From: Atrina japonica
Lineage: Eukaryota; Mollusca; Bivalvia; Pterioida; Pinnidae
NCBI GenBank assembly: GCA_030159075.1
Contig: BROG01000510.1
Location: forward strand, 390,501 to 454,500
Reading direction: 5' to 3'
DNA: 64,000 bases
Shown one piece after another: positions 1 through 11,810 of this stretch; position 1 is the first letter of the stretch, and the number at the start of each line of letters is the position of its first letter. The translations under genes and the position numbers were made by a program. The notes beneath the pieces are model-generated. The model made no database searches and was not told the DNA's origin. It saw nothing but the letters and a program-made list of their open reading frames with translations.

Positions 1-58
1 TTATATAACAAGAATGATATATAAATATAATATACGCATGTAAATGATATTGCAAGTA

Positions 59-60
<2 letters not shown>

Positions 61-144
<84 letters not shown>
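61..144. repeat. (TA)n microsatellite
   Basis: A TA dinucleotide tract with one phase break lies just upstream of the transmembrane exon of the left-end gene, inside an intron of that gene. Confidence 0.95.
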
Positions 145-145
<1 letters not shown>

Positions 146-336
146 TCATTTTCAACGATTCCGAATGAATTTCCCTGATTTACTCACAATATACTGTAAG
201 CAATGGCTACACTTATTCAACCTATTTTATAAAAATAATAAGTTTCATTCCCAGCAAATTAAGGAATTGCGATGCCTAATATGTTGTTACATTGTATATT
301 CGTTTTCAATTATATTGTTGTATTCTCCTTTTTTAG

Positions 337-425
337 GTGACGTTGATTTGAAGATTGCCGGTGTGTTTCTTTGTATGACTTTCATATGTATTATAGTGTT
401 GCTGGTGTACTTTTTGTATCCTAAG
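337..425 (+). other. Transmembrane-segment exon
   Basis: The acceptor ctccttttttag precedes an exon that starts GTGACGTTGATTTG and ends CCTAAG before gtaaga. The encoded segment is hydrophobic over roughly 22 residues and is followed by lysines and arginines of the next exon, which predicts an extracellular N-terminus and a cytoplasmic tail. Confidence 0.7.
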
Positions 426-1371
426 GTAAGACCTTTAGGTGAAGTAATTGACTTTGTATTAGAAAAATAAACACCTCATATACCAAAGTATAAACCTTAA
501 GAATGGCATGGACACATATACAATTCTGGTGAATATTGGACAAAACACGGACCTCTGGAAATCCAGAGGTGGGATCAGGTGGCATATATGGTAAGCTATA
601 ATTACTAATTAATTTCTATTCATCACTGGTTCCTTAGTACAAGGTAAGTATGAAGCTTTTACATTCTATGTTTGATAGAAAAAATGAGATATGCAGTTTA
701 TTAAGATATCTGGACCCGAAGTCACCAAATATAATTACTAGTAAATAATATTTCATGATGTAAAGGTACGCAAAACGTTAATAAAGATAAAAACTTAAGA
801 AATATTAAACATTGTTTGAGTACGTACTAAAATATCTTGAATACTTCACTCAACGTATTTATTCATTTTTTACTAGTAAATAATTAGTGTTACGCAAAAC
901 GTTGTATGTGAATGATAAAAAATAAAAATGTTGCCTGATCACTCAAACCTAAAGGTTTTACAAACGATTATATAGTCAAAATAATGAAATAAAAGTTGAG
1001 CTTGAGTATTGAGTATTTGGTGACTTCGGGCCCAGGTATTTTGTATGTTGTTTTCGACACCAGCACACAAAAGTAATGTATAATAATGATTTTTTTTATT
1101 TTATTGCGTTCACGACACAATTTTGTCCGCCATATTTAATATAGGAGGAGAAAACCCGACTACAATGTATCTTGGGACTGACCAACAGCCTTCTGGAAGT
1201 AGACTGGCAATTCTTACATAATCTGTTAAGGGTTGAGAGGTACTCGAACGCGCGCTAACCAGAGTAGGGAATCTTTGCAACTTAAAGCGAGATGTTCTAA
1301 CCCCGAACAAAAATGTTTAGAATAACCAATTTGCAGTACCGTGGTGCTGTAATTTATAACATAATTATATT

Positions 1372-1406
<35 letters not shown>

Positions 1407-3922
1407 ATATGAAAATGACCACAGAATAAGCTAGCATAATCTTAATCATTACTTTGGTCAACACTTTACATTACTTAGGACAACCTTTTACTATTTCAGT
1501 GCAGGAAACCAAAACAAGAAGAAAAAAAGAAGGAAACAGACGACATTGAGGTGATTGTCGCCACATTTAACCTTTTATCTATTTTTGTCCTCGTTTTAAG
1601 ACATTGTTATCTGATAGTATCGCCAAGGCAAATGCGGCAATACGTGACAATATCAGACCATAATGCCTTAAAATAAAGAAAGTATATACCGTATAAATAA
1701 AAACTTTAGCGAGATGCAAATTTAGCGTTTCGTCAAAAATATGATATATAATTTTAGCGAGAAGTTATTTTAGCGATTTCATGATTTAAAAAGAGATAAC
1801 TCTTGCCTGCCTACGATGAGGAATAAATTGTTAGTGTTATTCAATTTAAGCGATCTCCACAACCTCGCTAATAATGCCAAAATTTAATCCTCGCTAACAT
1901 TTCTCCTTATACAGCATTTTAGTACATAGTGGGTGAAAGAAAATAAAACGAATAAAATGACAGTCAATGTTTGATAATCAATAACAATACACGACTGTCG
2001 TATTCTCTGAATCCTCAAAATCCCTTAATAGGTTGATAGAGTAATCCAACAGTTGGGATTGCTGTGCCTTATATATATATCTTATTGTTCTCTTGTATAT
2101 TTAAGTCTATCAACGCTGTATTATCATATTGTTCTGTGTGTGTGTGTGTGGCAGCTGATTATAATGTGTCCGTATAGGTGTGAGAGAGATATTCGTGAAT
2201 GTACCTTGACCATTGCAGACGATATGAGACTTTGTACATATGTAAATACGTTATATTAAACAATGGGTATAAAACATCGGCTATTATATAGGAACACACA
2301 ACATGGCATAGTGTTATGACAACGACGTCATTGTTTAAACCACTAACAAACTTATGATATCGCTATATCATAAATAAATCCATACAAGATGATTATAAAT
2401 AAGAATTATGTAGGAATTTGATATCTGTTGACGCCTTGAATTGTTAATCTCGTTCCTCTCGACCATTGTCATCAATGAAAATCACCTTCTGTGTTTGAAA
2501 AAATATCAGTGTTACAGTTATACAACATTATAGACTATTTGCCAAAACAAAACCAAAGAATTTAATTTAAGAAATTAAGTGAATTTGTCATAAACTATCT
2601 TTACCATTACAGAATCAAAGACTGGACAAAGAAAAAACAGACGCAGATGATGAGGTGATTGGATCAATGCTTATAATATTTAAAATCTCTACCTCTTTGC
2701 CACTAAAGTGCTAAATTTTTCAAAAGCTAAAAGCTAAAATAGTCATCTTGCTACGTTGGTTACACTTTGACAAATTTCGCTATACATTTAGATTTATAAT
2801 CTTGTCTTGCATGATATCACTAGTTTTTTAATATATGCACATTTTATAAATTGGAGCTCAACTAATGAGGTCTAATTTGCAGAAACGATTGTATTGACCA
2901 TTATAACTTTGGTATTATGTGATGTATCGCCATTCTCGCCATAACGCCTCATTTTCCAGGAATGATTTTTCTGCTATATAAAATTTTCTTTATAACGCCA
3001 ATTTCATTATCGCCACCAGCCGAAGTCTTTTTTCCGAACAAAAGTCCATTTCAAAATGTCAATTATCTCGATGTACCACCATAATTGATCATTGCCAAGA
3101 GAGCGAATTGGTCGCTATACCGGTGTAAAGTCATCAGCATTAGTATACTATAGACTATGTGTATATATATGACATTTAAATGCCACATAAGAAACAAGGT
3201 GACGTCACCTTATTTTACAAAACAAAGATTAAAATATGCTCCGTTCTAAATTAAAATTAAAAAAAAAAGATTTGAGTGGGGCATATTATTATAATAATTT
3301 TGAGATAATTGTATATCAATATTTTTAAAGTCATTTTCACCGATCTCGAGAGGTTTCCACGGATCGTTTCCGACGGGTGTGGAATGGTAACAGGGGACGC
3401 TGACTCCATCCAGACACCTGGTCCCATACCTTTTGGAATTAGCAGTTGTTCTTCGTGTGAAACCGTTGTTATATTTAGTTTATCGCATTTAAATGGACTT
3501 GGCGTTCCGAATATTCATCGGTTCTTCTTCATTATACCTTAAAATAGATTTGCAATAGGTTCATAGTGATAGCGAGTGAGTTATATCATGTAATAAATAA
3601 AAAATTGATTTAATAAACATCAGCACCAACATAATATGATGCATGCAGTTATACTGATAAAAGTAGTATTTATGAATGAACAAGGAAAAGATAATTGCAT
3701 GTAATTCCAACTTGTAAATATCAATGTTACTGTTATACTGTATTCTAAAATACCTGTTAAAACTAATAAAAATACTTGTAAAAATTTAACAGAAAATTAA
3801 TTTGTCATGAACGATCTCTTACCATTACAGTGTCAAAGACTGGACAAAGAAAACACGGTCGCAGAAGAAGAGGTGATTTGAAACTATGTTTATAATTACT
3901 CTCTCTCTCTCTCTCTCTCTCG

Positions 3923-4005
<83 letters not shown>

Positions 4006-5066
4006 TAAACAAGTTGCTGCTCCGGAAACGAAATGTAGACGACACCGCCGCTGAATTAATTATCACGGATAATCGCGGATTTTGTCCTGACATTGTCCAG
4101 ATATGTCCTGGCGGGATCTATGAGCATTTAACAGGAAAATAGTATAATAAAATTGTGATTATATTCTATGAACTTTAAGGATAAAAAGACTACACACATG
4201 ACCAAAAATTTGTATACATTTTTTCAATTTTTAGTATCTTGATAGGCTTTTAAAATCGGCATACACCTCAGCTAGAAAACAATTTGTTTCGATGAAATTC
4301 TGGTCAATTTGCGATCAGCGAGAAGCATTCATGCTGATTCATGAACCAATCGAGATACTAAAAACAGAAAATGTATACAAATTTCTGGTCATATGTGTAC
4401 CGTAGTTTATATCCTGAATTTTAATGAAATCACAATTTTATTACCCGTATACTATTTTCCTATTAAATACACATAAAACACCATCAAGAAATATTCGGAC
4501 AATGTCATGTGCATGCGCAAGTTGACTTTTCCCCACGGCATTCGCTTTAAACTTGCTTATACATTTTCTGCGTTCACCCGCAATAATATGCATATATGAA
4601 TTAAGGTGACATCACCATATTTGACAAAACCTACCACCCTTGATTAAGTTTGACCAGAAAAAAATTATGGTGGAGCGTGCCACTAGTATCGTATGTGGTT
4701 AAGATAATTTAAAACATGATTATCATTGAAGATAAATATTTAAAACTTCATTTTAAATAGGCCTGATATCAGCGAATCATATAAAAGAAAAGAAAATGCA
4801 TTTAATTTAGTCAACATCGACACGAATATAATACTATTATGATAAACACAGTCATAGTTATAACAGTAGTATAAATAAATGGACAAGAAAAAAATTATAC
4901 AATTGTAGATGTTCACTGAAATATCAGAATATTTGAGAAATTTTGTCATGAACGAACTCTTACCATTGCAGAGCCAAAGACTGGACGAAAAAAACATGGT
5001 CGCAGAAAATGAGGTAATTGAAACAATATTTATGCATGTTTTCATATCACACACACACACAGGTAA

Positions 5067-5105
<39 letters not shown>

Positions 5106-5115
5106 TATATATATA

Positions 5116-5206
<91 letters not shown>

Positions 5207-6046
5207 ACAATAATATTCGTATTTCCACTGCGAATACCAGCACTTCAGTTATCTGATATTCTAGATAAATTCTAAAAATGTATTTATAATTATTAAGTCT
5301 TATATTGAAAGTTATTCTGATATACTGTTTTACTATTTCAGTGGAAAGAGCTGAACACAGAAAAAACTGACAAAGGCACAAACGGGCTTGCATCATTGGG
5401 TATTGAAAAGGGAGATAAAAGTACAGATACTTGTGTTGCAAAACTTGAACCTGTAGCCCCCAGTATAATAAATGACGACAATATGTCTTCTTGTCCAAAA
5501 CAGAAAAAGAAACGAAAAAAGAAAAAGAAAAAACATAGGAAAAATAACGGAGCAGTAGACGACACATACCCGGGAACATCAGAAGAAATAAATCAGAATT
5601 TGGACAATACATACACATCTCAATATTTAGACGAACCAGAACAACAGGAAACCAAACGAAAGAATGAAAAATTTAAGATGAATAATTGGACTGAAGACAA
5701 CACATCCCCGGTGACGTCAAAACTTATCAATCAGGATATTGATAATACATACACATCACAAGATATAGACCAACCAGAACAACAGAAAACCAAGGGAAAG
5801 AAGAAAAAACGTAAGAGAAAACACAGAAGTGAAGACAATGAATGCACGGAAACATCAAACGCAATCAATCAGGATTTGGATGATCCTGTCACATTAGAAG
5901 ATATGGAGGGAACGGGACAACAAAAAGTCAAGCAAAAGAAGAAAAAACATAAGAAACATAAGAAAAATAAGAAAGAAAATGAGGAAAGCCTTGAATCTTA
6001 TTATACCGAAAACCATTATTCAAACAAAGTATGCCCCGAGATATAA
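337..6046 (+). CDS. 3' part of a single-pass membrane protein with a lysine-rich repetitive cytoplasmic tail (partial; 5' end outside window)
   Basis: I do not recognise the family. Six exons join in frame: 337-425, 1500-1550, 2613-2654, 3831-3872, 4972-5013 and 5342-6046, all with AG acceptors and GT donors. The first visible exon enters in phase 1 after a pyrimidine-rich acceptor. It encodes about 22 hydrophobic residues (from IAGVFLCM to VYFLY) followed by PK and the basic CRKPKQEEKKK, a typical transmembrane segment with a cytoplasmic stop-transfer. Exons 3 to 5 are each 42 bp, phase 0, and encode copies of a 14-residue unit such as NQRLDKEKTDADDE. The last exon encodes 234 residues with poly-lysine blocks and three 46-residue repeats containing INQ-D-LDNTYTSQ and EPEQQ. 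It ends ESYYTENHYSNKVCPEI. Tail tyrosines in YTSQ (twice) and YSN contexts fit SH2-docking patterns. The ectodomain is missing from the window, so a receptor role is inference only. Confidence 0.72.
1375..1404. repeat. Poly-A tract
   Basis: A run of about 30 A residues in the first visible intron of the left-end gene. It may mark the tail of a retroposed copy, but no body was recognised beside it. Confidence 0.85.
1655..1920. mobile_element. Degenerate dispersed repeat with tttagcga motifs
   Basis: Several copies of ttagcga/tcgctaa in opposite orientation (for example aaactttagcgagatg near 1697 and cctcgctaataatg near 1863) bracket about 250 bases of intron. This looks like a decayed inverted-repeat element. 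No coding capacity was seen. Confidence 0.3.
2800..2935 (+). repeat. Dispersed repeat ending in aactttggtattatgtga
   Basis: This intron segment matches segments at about 48945-49105 and 49725-49865: cttgtatgatatcact, then about 50 bases, then caactgatgaagtc, then acgatcg and finally ataactttggtattatgtg. Reverse-orientation relatives occur at 11070-11120 and 11430-11480. It is a short dispersed element of unknown family. Confidence 0.5.
3309..3545 (+). mobile_element. Tail fragment of a dispersed element (ttttcaccg...ctggtcccat type), copy 1
   Basis: The order of motifs is ttttcaccga, gagaggtttcca, acaggggacgctgactcc, ccagacacctggtcccat, tagcagttgttcttcgtg. The same order recurs at about 30220-30480, 43160-43240 and 46025-46245, all on the + strand. 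Similarity of the aggggatgctnactcc and cctggtccca pieces to the reverse-transcriptase element tail suggests related 3' ends. Confidence 0.5.
3900..4001. repeat. (CT)n microsatellite
   Basis: About 100 bases of CT with two CG interruptions, starting 28 bases downstream of the 42-bp exon 3831-3872. The long arginine-glutamate reading frame on the - strand here is an artefact of the repeat. Confidence 0.95.
4088..4508. mobile_element. Long fold-back element (MITE-like)
   Basis: Both arms match in inverted orientation: gacattgtccagatat near 4091 pairs with atattcggacaatgtc near 4492; ggaaaatagtata near 4135 pairs with tatactattttcc near 4447; and acatatgaccagaaatttgtat-type sequence pairs across the centre (acacatgaccaaaaatttgt near 4193, tttctggtcatatgtgta near 4380). 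The arms are about 170 bases or more around a short loop. It sits in an intron of the membrane-protein gene, between two of the duplicated 42-bp exons. Confidence 0.7.
5049..5201. repeat. Compound (CA)n-(TA)n microsatellite
   Basis: CA repeats at about 5049-5102 run directly into TA repeats at 5103-5201. They fill much of the intron between the last 42-bp exon and the final exon of the membrane-protein gene. Confidence 0.95.
5519..5938 (+). repeat. Three 46-codon tandem repeats inside the last exon
   Basis: The encoded units end LDEPEQQ, IDQPEQQ and MEGTGQQ and are each 46 residues long. Each has a basic block, an acidic D/EDNxxxxTS stretch, an INQ-D/N-L/I-D motif and a TYTSQ (units 1 and 2) or VTLED (unit 3). 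The third unit has lost both tyrosine motifs. A further lysine-rich block follows the third unit. Confidence 0.85.
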
Positions 6047-6840
6047 TTGTTACCTGATGTTTACAGTTAGTTTTGTCTTATTATTGCCTTGAAAGGTAAT
6101 CCTTAACAAATCGCCAGGCATTGGATGAAATTATCATTTTATCATAAATTCATGTTTTTTTGTTTTTTGGAAAATACGGTAAAAACAGAAAATTTTGTTC
6201 TGATTTTAATTTCGTTTATTTCGTTGTTTTCATTTATAAACGGAATTTAAACCGAAATACTGCATACATTTTACCCTAGTAATTGTAATAGGTCCCTTAA
6301 CAAACTGATTTGTGTATTTCAAAGAATTTTTATGTCAACGAATTATTTTATTCTTAAAACAACGAATATATAACCCCACGAAAATTTCTGATTCTAAAGT
6401 ACTTGATGAGTTGAACGTACATACATTGACTTTCAACAATATGAACAAAAAGGCCATTTTCTGCGTTTATATAAAGAACTCACAAAGTATCTTAAGCAGT
6501 AAAACTATTGTTCATCTCTGTGTATCTTAACTGGGGTGTATCATTTTAATCAATGCATTGAATTTTTTGGGGTCAACAGAAGCAAACTATTATAGAAAGA
6601 AATCAAAGTGATAATTTAATCAGTTTTGTGTCCAGTGTCCACCAGATTTGTATATCATTTTATGGACATCTTGGCGTTAATAACTTTGGTATCTGTGATA
6701 TTGATATATTTTGTGAAAGGGAATCTTTAAATATCTTTATAAATACATATCAGCAACAAATGACATTGAAGGTATATCTCTAAACTTTCTATTTAGTATC
6801 ATCATTTTCAATCGTTTAGCAAAACTCTCATCTTAATGTT
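6047..6840. other. 3' flank of the membrane-protein gene
   Basis: AT-rich non-coding DNA follows the TAA stop. A decayed inverted-repeat-like stretch with tttcgtt/aacgaaa motifs lies at about 6160-6400 and resembles sequence at about 22720-22810. I see no canonical AATAAA close to the stop. Confidence 0.4.
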
Positions 6841-6856
6841 TCCTACTAGTATTAGG

Positions 6857-6858
<2 letters not shown>

Positions 6859-6937
<79 letters not shown>
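6859..6937. repeat. (TA)n microsatellite
   Basis: A pure TA tract of about 80 bases. Confidence 0.95.
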
Positions 6938-6938
<1 letters not shown>

Positions 6939-6989
6939 CATTTTTTATTAAATTTGTCAATTACATAAGAGCTATTTTTCACTATTGAT

Positions 6990-7075
6990 TTTACTGTATT
7001 TTGATTGGCGTAATGAAAAAATATCAATGTAAACTGTGGTATTTTTCATTAAGCCAATCAAAATTCAGTGTTTTA
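6990..7075. mobile_element. Short fold-back element
   Basis: The arm actgtattttgattggcg near 6992 is the inverted match of gccaatcaaaattcagt near 7055, with gtaatgaaaaaata and gtatttttcattaa inside. The two arms nearly fill the element. Confidence 0.6.
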
Positions 7076-7454
7076 TGTATCCAAGTTTTTAAAAAGATTC
7101 AATGACACTGGAGTTACAGTACAGAAAATGAACATCAAATTGGGTGAACTTCGATTCGAAGCGAGTTTGCTGTCCAGATCTATCGATAACTGTAGCATGA
7201 TCTTTGAGTCATCAAGTGATGTATTTCAATCAAAACCACAGGGGTGTGGAAATCTTTTTAGAGCTTAATATTTTCCTTCAGGCTCCAGGCTTTCATTGAA
7301 CGTATTACGCTCTAAAATGAGTTCCGAGCCCCTGTGTCAAATCGTGGTTTGTTTACATTTCACAAGCCGTAGACTAGCCTACATATACAGAAAATCTAGG
7401 GCCTAACGAAAATCAACTTGAAAATGTAATAAATAGAATAATATATGAAAATTG

Positions 7455-7595
7455 TTTTTTGACAACATGTTTATTACATCTGGTGAGACAGGATAATACA
7501 TATTTAACACTCGTGTTTCGTGCTACGCACTCATATTAAATATGTATACTCCTGCCTCACTCGATGTAATAAACATGTCATTCAAAAATCATTTT
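7455..7595. mobile_element. Fold-back element with acatgtttattacat arms
   Basis: acatgtttattacatctggtg near 7465 pairs in inverted order with gatgtaataaacatgt near 7563. Inside these, aggataatacatatttaa pairs with ttaaatatgtatactcct. The arms are about 55 bases around a short centre, the pattern of a miniature inverted-repeat element. Confidence 0.65.
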
Positions 7596-7600
7596 CAAAT

Positions 7601-7603
<3 letters not shown>

Positions 7604-7653
<50 letters not shown>
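7604..7653. repeat. (CT)n microsatellite
   Basis: A pure CT tract of about 50 bases. Confidence 0.95.
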
Positions 7654-7656
<3 letters not shown>

Positions 7657-7959
7657 GAATTAAAGGAAGAGAACTCCCACAAAATCTTGAAAAACAATAC
7701 TCCTTATTCAGCACATTATTGTTTTAATACAATGGTATCACTTATCGTATTATGTTCATTATATTTATACATGTATTAGCTGACTAGTCATTCTTTCCAA
7801 ACATTTTTTTTAATTTATAAATCTATACGTAATATCGGCTTTTAGGTTAACTGAATAGGTAAGGTGAACTTATGGCATTGGTCGTCCTTATTAATTTCTC
7901 AGTTTTGACTTCTTCTTGAAAAATGCTTAAGTTTACGAACCATCATTTTGTTAAAAGTT

Positions 7960-8605
7960 TCATTAGGGTACATGGAACACAAATTGTGAATACCCCTCGA
8001 GCCCTTAGGCTGGATAAAAGAACTGCCAAAAAATAGCCCCAACTTTAAAAATCTTCTTTTTCACATCTGTACATTAAGGATGAAATATGGCTAGAAAGAT
8101 GATTAAGTCTTCTAACAAAATTCTGAAATTTATTGCCCTGGGAGCAAGGGTTGGGTGGGACCAATATTGCCATATAGATAGAACGTACTTTATATTAGAA
8201 ATTCTACCTCTCTGCTTCTATGAATTTTAAAGCATGACTGAAAGTATTTATTGTTAGAAAGAGCATAAATACCTCTACCGAAGTCTAGAAATTGATTTTC
8301 CTGGAAGCAGGGTCCAGGGCATGTGACGAAGCCAATTTAACCATATATTGACGATAAACTGAATCTTATAAAATCTATGAATTGTAAAGGGAAACTGAGT
8401 ACAAATTTAGAAAGAACATAAAGCTCTATTTAATTTGCGAAATATTCCGCCATGAGAGCATAGATTCAGGATCTTGGATGTGGCCAACACACTCATATAG
8501 TGATGATATGCTTGATCTTAAAAAATATTCTCCCACGTCTATGCATTGTGCTATTTAGTCTCAGGTGATCGGCAAGACCCTTTGTCCCTCTTGTTTATGT
8601 AATTA
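7960..8605 (+). mobile_element. Degenerate element with diverged internal repeats, ending caggtgatcggcaagaccc
   Basis: Roughly 130-180-base internal units recur with motifs like attgccctgggagcaaggg, gggaccaatattgccatat, tctatgaattttaaag and gaaagagcataaa. The right end ctcaggtgatcggcaagaccctttgtccctcttgttt resembles the end of the 31038-31921 element (caggtgagcgatgtagccc...cctcttgttt). It looks like a non-autonomous mobile element; the family is not certain. Confidence 0.45.
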
Positions 8606-9115
8606 TTATGACCTATTCATACCTAAGATTGTAATATTTTATCATTTGCAAATTGTTTACTAATAAGATATTGATCACATAGAAAAATGTTTATTTTCTA
8701 CATAATTATTTAACGGCAAAACCTTTCAAAACCTTTCTGCAGTATGGAGGCAAAGTTCCACAATAAAGGCCTATGGTATAGAATAGGTTCAATCTGATCA
8801 CTATAACATTAAGAATCACGTTTAAAGTTCATATTTCGCTTTTACAGTCGCTTTAATTGACCTGTTTGCCGTCAACAGCATCATTCACTATTTTAGTGTG
8901 TTACTTGTTTTGTGAATTCAAATATCTAGCAAATATTTGTGTAGTAGTTTGTGTTTATGAACCCGTAGATAAAAATAGTGTTTGTTTATCTAATTGTGCC
9001 CTAAAACAACACCATATCAAGGAATGCAAGTACGAGTCCTTATTTAGCCTAAACACCTGAAAATACATAATCTTGAACAGTTGACCATTTGGCAGCGATT
9101 GTCTATTCCTCCATT
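8606..9115. other. Non-coding stretch
   Basis: AT-rich DNA. I see no gene or clear repeat here before the minisatellite begins. Confidence 0.4.
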
Positions 9116-9119
9116 ATTC

Positions 9120-10995
9120 CTGAACCCAACTCTGGATACTCCTGAGGTTCGTATTGGTCCATTGTTTGGATACTCCTGAGGTTTGTATTGGTCCATTGTG
9201 TCCTGGGGTTTCTATTGGTTCATTGTTTGGAAACACCTGATGTTTGTATTGGTCCATTGTTTGGATACTCCTGAGGTTCGTATTGCTCCATGTTTGGATA
9301 CTCCTGAGGTTGGTATGAATCCATTGTTTGGATCTTCTGAAGTTTGTATGGATCCATTGTTTATTACATTGCTTGTGTGGATAGTCTTGGGGTTTGTATT
9401 GGCCCATTGTATGGATTCTCCTGAGGTTCGGATTAATCATTGTTTGGTTACTCTTGAGGTTCGTATTGGTCCATTGTATGGATTCTCTTGAGGTTCGTAT
9501 TGGTCCATGTTTGGATAACCCTGAGGTTTGTATTGGTCCATTGTTTGGATACTCCTGAGGTTCGTATTGGTCCATGTTTGGATACTCCTGAGGTTCGTAT
9601 TGGTCCATGTTTGGATACTCCTGAGGTTCGTATTGGTCCATTGTTTGGATATTTCTGAGGTTTGTATGGATCTATTGTTTGTCCCATTGCTTGTGTGGAT
9701 AGTCCTGAGGTTCGTATTGGTCCATTGTTTGGAAACACCTGAGGTTTGTATTGCTCCATTGTTTGGATACCCCTGAGGTTCGTATTGGTCCATTGTTTGG
9801 ATATTCCTGAGGTTCGTATTGGTCCATTGTTTGGATACACCTGAGGTTTGTATTGGTCCATTGTTTGGATACTCCTGAGGTTCGTATTGGTCCATTGCTT
9901 GGATACACCTGAGGTTCGTATTGGTCCATTGTTTGGATACTCCTGAGGTTCGTATTGGTCCATTGTTTGGATACTACTGAGGTTCGTATTGGTTCATTGT
10001 TTGGATACTCCTGAGGTTCGTATTGGTCCATGTTTGGATACTCCTGAGGTTCGTATTGGTCCATGTTTGGATACTCCTGAGGTTCGTATTGTCCATTGTT
10101 TGGATACTCCTGAGGTTTGTATGGCTCCATTGTTTGTCCCATTGCTTGTGTGAATAGTCCTGAGGTTCGTACTGGTCCACGGTTTGGGTACACCTGAAGT
10201 TCGTATTGGTCCATTGTTTGGATACTCCTGAGGTTCGTATTGGTCCATTGTTTGGATACTCCTGAGGTTCGTATTGGTCCATTGTTTGGATACTCCTGAG
10301 GTTCGTATTGGTCCATTGTATGGATACTTCTGAGGTTTGTATTGGTCCATTGTTTAGATACTCCTGAGGTTGGTATGAATCCATTGTTTATGTGGATAGT
10401 CCTGAGATTTGTATTGGTACATTGTATGGACAGTCCTGAGGTTTGTATTGGCCCATTGTGTGGATAGTCCTGAGGTTTGTATTGGTCCATTGTGTGGATA
10501 GTCCTGAAGTTTGCATTGGTACATTGTTTAGATACTCCTGAGGTTTTATATTGGTCCATTGTTTGGATATTCCTGAGGTTTGCATTGGTCCATTGTTTCA
10601 ATATTTCTGAGGTTGGTATGGATCCATTGTTTCAGTGGATTGTCCTGATAATTGTATTGGTATATTGTGTGGATAGTCCTGAGGTTTTCATTGGTTCATT
10701 GTGTGGATAGTCCTGGGGTTTGTATTGGTTCATTACTTGGATAGTCCTGAGGTTTGTATTGGTCCATTGTTTGGATACTCATGAGGATTACATTGGTCCA
10801 CTGTTGGGATAGTCTTGATATTTGTATCGGCCCATTGTTTGGATAGTCCTAATATTTGTATTGGTCCGTTGTTTGGATATTCCTGATATTTGTATTGATC
10901 CGTTGTTTGGATATTCCTGATATTTGTATTGGTCTGTTGTTTCTTACTACTGAGATTTGTATGATTTGTATTGGCCAATTGTTTGGATAGCTCTG
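9120..10995. repeat. 34-bp minisatellite, block 1
   Basis: About 55 units with the consensus tttggatactcctgaggttcgtattggtccattg; some units are 33 bp because one T is missing. Interspersed variant units containing gcttgtgtggatagtcctgagg form a longer-range pattern. The - strand is open over long distances in all three frames, because 34 is one more than a multiple of three and the unit lacks - strand stops. Units decay towards the right end (cctgatatttgtattggtc type). Confidence 0.95.
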
Positions 10996-11810
10996 GGCAC
11001 CAAGACCATAAACAAGGAAAATTCTGAGACAAATTTTATTCTCAAAAGTTAAGAATTTACTCATCTGAGTAAAAATATTATAAACATAATACCAAAGTTA
11101 TAATGATCACGACGATTGTGTCTGTCAATTAGATTTCATCAGTTAAGCTCCAGTTTAGGATGTATATGTATTTATAAAAGAGAAAGTGATCATACAAGGT
11201 CAAAAAATAAATCTAAAAGTATAGCCGAAATCCGTCTAAGAGTAACCAATGTAAAAAGATGTCTGTCTTGGCTTTAGAAAACTTTGGAATTTAATATTGT
11301 TATCAGTGCCAAATATTACTTTAGTATAAGATTATCAGCTGGTACCGAAATACTAGGCACTAGGTTTATGAATACCTCGGGGACTCAAAAGGTCCACCAG
11401 CAGTGGCAACGACCTAGTGCTTAAAATATTATAAAAGTAATACCAAAGTTATAATGCTCAAGACGATCGTTTCTGTCAATTTGTTGAGCTACAATTTAAA
11501 ATGTATATGTATTTTCTAAAGAGAATGTGGTATCATACAAGGTCAAATAATAAATCTAAAAGTATAGCCGAAATCTGTTTAAGAGTAACCACTGTAAAAA
11601 GATGTCTATCTAAGCTTTAGAAAACTTTGGAATTTAAATTGTGTTATCAGCGAAAACTCGCGGACCACTGAACGACTTTAGAATTTTCTCAACTGAGGTA
11701 AGATTGTCATATGTCCCAATTCATTTCCCGATTGACTTAACTTCGATGTTTGAACATTATTCTCACCATAATCTATGATTATTTAATAACCAATCAAAAG
11801 GTATAAAGTG
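10996..11810. repeat. Gap between minisatellite blocks, holding a direct duplication
   Basis: Two direct copies, about 11070-11308 and 11427-11651, share ataccaaagttataatg, tgtatatgtatttt, aaatctaaaagtatagccgaaat and agaaaactttggaattt. Between them lies ggtaccgaaatactaggcac...cctcggggactcaaaaggtccaccag, which resembles, in reverse, a segment at about 24520-24600. The gap is therefore an insertion of dispersed repeats that splits the satellite. Confidence 0.6.

Larger units (their letters stand above)
2613..5013 (+). repeat. Tandemly triplicated 42-bp exon with flanking intron DNA (about 1.1-1.2 kb units)
   Basis: Exons at 2613-2654, 3831-3872 and 4972-5013 are each 14 codons in phase 0 and near identical (xQRLD, then E or K rich). 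The intron just upstream is also shared: the string ctcttaccattacag or a close variant precedes all three, with a tttgtcat motif about 25 bases before it. Further intron matches, such as aaggtgacgtcacc at about 3198 against aaggtgacatcacc at about 4604, show that the duplicated unit includes intron sequence. Spacing is 1218 and 1141 bases. Confidence 0.8.

Noticed and set aside
3896..4093. Minus-strand arginine-glutamate frame
   Set aside because: It is a translation of the CT tract.
5103..5618. Minus-strand frame opposite the last exon of the membrane-protein gene
   Set aside because: It is a shadow of the lysine-rich coding exon and runs into the TA repeat.
9672..10601. Minus-strand open frame of 309 codons over the 34-bp repeat
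   Set aside because: It results from the repeat length and lack of stops. It has no splice signals or start context, and it breaks wherever units lose a base.
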